Source of the DNA: Pedobacter polysacchareus
Lineage (GTDB): Bacteria; Bacteroidota; Bacteroidia; Sphingobacteriales; Sphingobacteriaceae
Direction: 5' to 3'
DNA length: 64,000 bases
NCBI RefSeq assembly: GCF_019802255.1
Contig: NZ_JAHYSS010000006.1
Span: 310,001-374,000, forward strand
The position numbers were made by a program, and so were the translations under genes. Positions 59,757-64,000 of this stretch are shown in pieces; the first letter of the stretch is position 1; each line of letters opens with the position of its first letter. The notes beneath the pieces are model-generated. The model did not search any database. It was given only the letters and a program-made list of their open reading frames with translations, and was not told the DNA's origin.

Positions 59757-59787
59757 CGGTGGTTTAAACCATCAATTCCCACCGATA

Positions 59788-62706
59788 GTGTATTACAAAA
59801 CGATTTTTTCCATTGGACTGTTCCTTCTGTTAGGCAGTGTGTACAGCTTTGCGCAGCGGTATAATTTCCGCCAGTATGATATTGAAGATGGCTTAACGCA
59901 ATCGCAGGTAACCGCAGTGACTCAAGATAGCAAACGCCGTTTATGGATCAGTACACTGGGTGGTTTAAGCTGTTTTAATGGCAAGCAATTTACTAGCTAC
60001 ACTAAAGCTAATGGCCTGAATAACAACTTTGCGCTGGCACTCAGCTTAGGAAAAAACGATGAAATATGGCTGGGTACTTCCCGGGGCATTTCCAAATTTA
60101 ATGGCAATCGCTTCAATAATTACGCACAAACCAAAGAATGGGTGAGCAAACTAACCACCAGCGCCAACGGAACAGTGTATGGTCTCTCCTCTTCCAGGCT
60201 CTTTAAAACCGACGAAAAGCAAATCACATTTCTGAATGTCAGCAAAGATCCTCAGGAAAATGTGACTGCTTTAAAAGTTGACGATAAAGGAAAAATTGCA
60301 GTAGCAATTTTAGAAAAAGGCATCTTTTACCTGGAAAAAGACCGCTGGGTACCACATCCACAAAATGCGCTATTAAAGGACCTGGTGATCTCTGACTTTT
60401 TCACAGACCATCAGCATCGGGATAAATTCTGGCTGCTGGCAGCCGATGGTTTATATGGTTTGGATGCCAAGCGAATGCGTCAATATGTATCTGGGAAATT
60501 TACAGCCATAGAACAAGATGCCAAGAACAATATATGGATCGGTTATAGTACAGGGGCCTATTATCTGAGCAGCAACAGCCTGATTCACTTTAACGGAAAA
60601 AATGGTTTTACCAACAACATGGTCAATGCCATCTTTAAAGATGCAGAAAACAACATTTGGCTGGCAACGGATGGAACTGGTCTTTTCAGATATGTAGACA
60701 GGGATTACGTCATTTTCGATGAATCTCAGGGGCTCAATAGTAAAATCGTCATGAGTCTGGCGAATGGTCCTGCAGCCGATGAAATATGGATCGGCACTTA
60801 TGGTGGTTTATTTCAATATAAATCGGGAAAAATTAAAGAAATCCCTATCCCTTCCACGCTAGAGGATAGCAAAAACATCAATTTTCTATATAACGACCGT
60901 CAAAAAAACATCTGGATCGGAACCGTTTATGGCGGACTTTGGTGTTATGATGGTAAAAAGATCAATCAAATGGCATTAGACCGTCATTCTATTGCCTATA
61001 ATGCCATTCTAGAAGACAGCAAAGGTAAGATTTGGGTGTCTACCAATGCAGGCTGCTATTTGCTGAATAAAAAGACAAAACAATTGGAATGGGTGAGTAA
61101 GCAATTTGGCAGTACCCTTTTGGAAACTCCTGAAGGAGAAATCCTTGTAGGCACCCAGGATGGCGTTTACGCGATTAACATTCCAGGACAGAGCAAACCT
61201 TTAAACCTGCCGCAGCTCAACGGCTCCTCCATCCTCTGCATGGAAAAATTAGGGCAAAACACCTTACTCTTTGGAACTTCTGACAATGGGATTCTAATTT
61301 GGGATCGTAAAACCGGGAAAACCAAATCCATAAATACCCATCAAGGTTTGGCATCCGATCATATTTATAGCTTACTACTGGATCAGCAGGGGATTTTATG
61401 GGCAGGTACTGGTAAAGGCATCAATAAAATTAACATCAGGGATTTTAGTGTAATCCGCAATAACAATGAACCTAATTTATTAGTAGAATGTAATCAAAAT
61501 GCCATTCTTCAGCGGGATAATGACATCTGGGTGGGTACAACGAAAGGTGCCATAGTGTACAACCGGAACCACGAGTTAAAACCTTCGGTTCCTCCTTTCA
61601 TCTACATCAATTCGGTTACTGCATTTGCCCAGAATAAAGGAAGGCAAAACAAACAGCAAACGGTATTCAAAGGGAATGAACTGAGTAATATGGCAACTCT
61701 GCCCTACCAGCAGAACAACCTGAACATCAATTTTACCGGTATCTTTTTAGCCAATCCCGATGGCTTGGTGTATCAATATCGCTTAGTTGGACTAGACAAC
61801 AAGTACAGTGAAAGTATCAGCAATACTTCCATGAATTTCTCTTCCATTCCTCCAGGAAGGTATACTTTTCAGGTGAGAGCCATTACAAAAGCAGGTATAG
61901 CCTCATTAAATACGGCTTCGTTTTCATTTGAGATTACCCCCCCATATTATCAAACAGGTGTATTCCGATTGTTTATCTTTGTGCTCATTGTGTTTTTGAT
62001 GTTACTCATGGTATACATCATTCTGAACTTGAATGAACGCAAGCGAAAATTAAGGTTAACCATCAAGCTGGAAGAGCAATTTAAGGTCAGAAAACAGACG
62101 GCTGAAGATTTTCATGACGATCTTGGTAACAAATTGACCCGAATCTCCGTCTTATCAGAAGTATTGAGCAGTATGATCGATGAACATGATACAGAAAAGA
62201 GAAGTATCATCTCAAAAATCAACGACAATGTAAATGAATTATATAGGGGTACTAAAGACATATTGTGGTCGCTAAATCCTAAAAATGACAAGTTAACCGA
62301 GCTGTTAGGGCATATCCAGGAATTTGGAAAAGAAATGTTTAACAACACTAATGTAACGTTCCGGTCTCATATTGACCTGGGAGGATACGATGGGAAACTA
62401 TCATTAGATGTGAGCAGAAACCTGCTCATGATTTTTAAGGAGGCGATTCACAATGCGCTGAAACACGCAAAACCGGGGATGGTTGTGTTTTCAGCAACAG
62501 TAGATGGGGAAACTTTGAAAATCGTTGTAAAAGACGATGGACAAGGGCTTGATCCCATAGGATCCATGGATGGTCATGGGATAAACAATATGAATGTGAG
62601 AGCAAAAAGAATCAATGCAAAATTAAACATCAATTCAGACTCAACTGGTACAGAGATTAAATTAACTGTTAGTCTTTCCACTTTAATGCGTCTTAAAAAT
62701 GTATAG
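59788..62706 (+). CDS. Two-component sensor kinase with reg-prop beta-propellers and Y_Y_Y domain
   Basis: The 972-residue membrane kinase starts at GTG 59788 with a signal peptide (YKTIFSIGLFLLLGSVYSFA). Reg-prop repeats form two periplasmic propellers at about residues 25-600 (YDIEDGLTQSQVTAVTQDSK, LWISTLGGLSCFNG, NIWLATDGTGLFRY). A Y_Y_Y domain follows (LVYQYRLVGLDNKYSES, PPGRYTFQVRA), then one span (RLFIFVLIVFLMLLMVYIIL), HisKA_3 with the phosphoacceptor His in TAEDFHDDLGNKLTRISVL, and HATPase (FKEAIHNALKHAKPG, VKDDGQGLD, GHGINNMNVRAKRINA). Unlike hybrid HTCS proteins it has no fused regulator. Its stop overlaps the regulator start by 8 bases. Confidence 0.94.
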   Translation: MYYKTIFSIGLFLLLGSVYSFAQRYNFRQYDIEDGLTQSQVTAVTQDSKRRLWISTLGGLSCFNGKQFTSYTKANGLNNNFALALSLGKNDEIWLGTSRGISKFNGNRFNNYAQTKEWVSKLTTSANGTVYGLSSSRLFKTDEKQITFLNVSKDPQENVTALKVDDKGKIAVAILEKGIFYLEKDRWVPHPQNALLKDLVISDFFTDHQHRDKFWLLAADGLYGLDAKRMRQYVSGKFTAIEQDAKNNIWIGYSTGAYYLSSNSLIHFNGKNGFTNNMVNAIFKDAENNIWLATDGTGLFRYVDRDYVIFDESQGLNSKIVMSLANGPAADEIWIGTYGGLFQYKSGKIKEIPIPSTLEDSKNINFLYNDRQKNIWIGTVYGGLWCYDGKKINQMALDRHSIAYNAILEDSKGKIWVSTNAGCYLLNKKTKQLEWVSKQFGSTLLETPEGEILVGTQDGVYAINIPGQSKPLNLPQLNGSSILCMEKLGQNTLLFGTSDNGILIWDRKTGKTKSINTHQGLASDHIYSLLLDQQGILWAGTGKGINKINIRDFSVIRNNNEPNLLVECNQNAILQRDNDIWVGTTKGAIVYNRNHELKPSVPPFIYINSVTAFAQNKGRQNKQQTVFKGNELSNMATLPYQQNNLNINFTGIFLANPDGLVYQYRLVGLDNKYSESISNTSMNFSSIPPGRYTFQVRAITKAGIASLNTASFSFEITPPYYQTGVFRLFIFVLIVFLMLLMVYIILNLNERKRKLRLTIKLEEQFKVRKQTAEDFHDDLGNKLTRISVLSEVLSSMIDEHDTEKRSIISKINDNVNELYRGTKDILWSLNPKNDKLTELLGHIQEFGKEMFNNTNVTFRSHIDLGGYDGKLSLDVSRNLLMIFKEAIHNALKHAKPGMVVFSATVDGETLKIVVKDDGQGLDPIGSMDGHGINNMNVRAKRINAKLNINSDSTGTEIKLTVSLSTLMRLKNV

Positions 62707-63331
62707 TCAGCCAAAATCAAGAGTTGTGATCATTGAAGATGATCAAACCATCAGAGAAGGGTATGCTTACTTAATTAACCACACTTCTCCTTATCAGGTG
62801 GTGGCTACTTATCCTTCATTCGATGCGGCAAAACATAAAATCAGCAAAGATCAGCCAGATGTGATCATTCTGGATATTCAGCTTCCTGGCACCAACGGCA
62901 TTGATGCCCTTCCCCAATTGAAGAAACTGCTGCCGCAAGTATATATCATCATGCTGACTGTTTATGAAACAGAGAAGACTATACTCGATGCACTGGCCAA
63001 TGGAGCATCTGGTTATTTCACCAAAAATACCCCTACAGCCAAGTTAATTGAGGCCATTAAGGATGTGCTAAATGGTGGTGGCCCAATGAGTCCTGATGTG
63101 GCTAAAACGGTGATTCTTTCCCTTCAAAAGAACCCGGACAGTCCATTGACGAAAAGGGAAACCCAAATACTGGAACTGATGACTACCGGTAAAGATCGCG
63201 GACAAATTGCCAAAGAACTTTTCATAGAGGTGGAAACTGTAAAGACACATACTAAAAACATCTATACGAAGCTGAATGTAAATACCAAAGCCGAGGCAAT
63301 ACAGGTGGCAAAAGATAAAAAGCTGGTTTAA
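62699..63331 (+). CDS. NarL/LuxR-type response regulator, partner of the propeller kinase
   Basis: The 210-residue regulator has a receiver at about residues 8-125 with acidic VIIEDDQTIRE, phospho-Asp59 in VIILDIQLPGTNGID, Thr in IMLTVYETEK and Lys in GYFTKNTP. A LuxR helix-turn-helix follows at about 143-205 (LTKRETQILELMTTGKDRGQ, IAKELFIEVETVKTHTKNIY, KLNVNTKAEAI). Overlap with the kinase gene marks them as a cognate pair. The GGGGGTAT dyads upstream of the kinase are candidates for its own binding site; this is inference. Confidence 0.95.
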   Translation: MYSQPKSRVVIIEDDQTIREGYAYLINHTSPYQVVATYPSFDAAKHKISKDQPDVIILDIQLPGTNGIDALPQLKKLLPQVYIIMLTVYETEKTILDALANGASGYFTKNTPTAKLIEAIKDVLNGGGPMSPDVAKTVILSLQKNPDSPLTKRETQILELMTTGKDRGQIAKELFIEVETVKTHTKNIYTKLNVNTKAEAIQVAKDKKLV

Positions 63332-63350
63332 TGACTTGCTAAAAACACAA

Positions 63351-63392
63351 AACAAAACGGCCGTATCCTTTTAGGAATACGGCCGTTTTGTT
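63351..63392. terminator. Strong bidirectional terminator
   Basis: AACAAAACGGCCGTATCC pairs with GGAATACGGCCGTTTTGTT (one bulge) around a 5-base loop between the convergent regulator and lipoprotein genes. Confidence 0.9.
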
Positions 63393-63411
63393 TAATCCAG
63401 CAATGATTTCG

Positions 63412-64000
63412 CTATTCTTTTATTTCATTGGTTGAAAAGCTGTTCCCATTTAAACGGTATTGCAGCATTTTAACTGTTCCCGCTTTATTGGTGGTATCTT
63501 TCTCATCCTTTACAGGGAAAGAACGGAAAAGGTCTCCGTTTTTAATGATAAATTTGTCGCCACCAGCATAATTCTTCTTCATGGAAGCACTCAATGGAGG
63601 GAAATTGATTTTCCTGAATTCTCCACCAGCATACTCATAAACATTCAGGTCCAGCACATTTTTCTTGCTCAGCAACTCAATATAGATTTCTGGGTTACCA
63701 TCATTGTCAAGGTCCATGTTCCAGGCATCAGTAATGATTCCCTTACGTTCATTAGAAAAAGATTTATAATTATTTCTTAGCGTATCTGACAAAAGAATCA
63801 GGTATCCACCAATGCTATCCACTCCTTTCCCCCAGCTGACTACTTCAAAGTTAACCCCCGGTCGGATGGCAATGTCCTTGTAAAAAGGAAACTGACCCTG
63901 CGGTTTTTTAGCTTCAGTCGTGTTGGCGGTAGTCGGTGAAGCAGTCATCTTTTCAGATGTACTGTTTCCGCAAGCGGCCAATAAAAGCAGCCCTGCAAAT
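63412..64000 (-). CDS. Lipoprotein of unknown function, partial (N-terminus beyond right edge)
   Basis: The frame is open through base 64000, so the start codon lies outside the window. The visible N-terminal end reads FAGLLLLAACGNSTSEK, a clear lipobox with Cys as the lipidation site; a TTG at 63981 within it is not a real start. About 195 residues are visible. The mature part begins with a Thr/Ala-rich linker, then a compact domain with a Ca-like or FG-GAP-like motif (ITDAWNMDLDNDGNPEIYIE) and YEYAGGEFRKINFPPLS. No family is assigned. It should be anchored in a membrane facing the periplasm or surface. Confidence 0.75.
   Translation of the reverse strand, partial: FAGLLLLAACGNSTSEKMTASPTTANTTEAKKPQGQFPFYKDIAIRPGVNFEVVSWGKGVDSIGGYLILLSDTLRNNYKSFSNERKGIITDAWNMDLDNDGNPEIYIELLSKKNVLDLNVYEYAGGEFRKINFPPLSASMKKNYAGGDKFIIKNGDLFRSFPVKDEKDTTNKAGTVKMLQYRLNGNSFSTNEIKE

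Noticed and set aside
1..64000. tRNA or rRNA genes
   Set aside because: No cloverleaf-like or rRNA-like sequence was noticed in any intergenic gap; a covariance-model scan would be needed to be certain.

Overview
The window looks like a chromosomal segment of a Bacteroidota bacterium of the Sphingobacteriaceae type, most like Pedobacter. Supporting signs are a SusC/SusD pair, PorP/SprF and type IX secretion (T9SS) type B C-terminal domains, a reg-prop/Y_Y_Y sensor kinase, TAnnTTTG-like promoter boxes and modest GC content. I found no tRNA, rRNA, transposase, prophage core gene or CRISPR array. The genus is inferred from gene style, not from a marker gene.

Layout. (1) 1-12290, minus strand: one six-gene operon encoding two giant phage-tail-fibre-like surface proteins (1653 aa with a collagen-like stretch, 1060 aa with a Peptidase_S74 chaperone end), a TlpA-like thioredoxin, a T9SS type B protein, a PorP/SprF outer-membrane protein and an FN3-like secreted protein cut by the left edge. 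(2) 12945-17594: two glycoside hydrolases (GH36-like and GH29) and a fatty-acid hydroxylase. (3) 17820-20429: a quinone/electrophile-detoxification operon (ring-cleaving dioxygenase, MhqD-like hydrolase, pirin) ending in a degenerate receiver domain. (4) 20534-25068: polyphosphate-glucokinase-like ROK protein, gnd, zwf, pgl. (5) 25538-28872: three secreted adhesin-like proteins, the last with a T9SS type B end. (6) 28957-33479: SusD/SusC. (7) 33739-39203: a seven-gene, partly overlapping type III polyketide synthase cluster (flavoprotein, methyltransferase, type III PKS, dehydratase, ketosynthase, ACP, phosphopantetheinyl transferase). (8) 39214-43142: ppx, ppk1 and a histone-H1-like Lys/Ala-rich protein. 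(9) 43294-57420: housekeeping and transport genes (YajQ, GNAT, ABC ATPase, MscS, RNase R, polyprenyl synthase, rplU-rpmA, dicarboxylate symporter, ECF sigma pair) plus a HisKA-REC protein with no ATPase domain. (10) 57829-64000: an AraC/VOC unit divergent from a propeller sensor kinase/LuxR regulator pair, then a lipoprotein cut by the right edge.

The two most system-like regions are the fibre operon, which suggests a T9SS-associated, phage-fibre-derived surface appendage, and the type III PKS cluster, which pairs the enzyme trio of bacterial phenolic-lipid operons with a private ACP/ketosynthase/dehydratase/PPTase set. The polyphosphate genes and the polyphosphate-glucokinase-like entry to the pentose phosphate operon may be metabolically linked. 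All functions are inferred from sequence reading; no database search was run.
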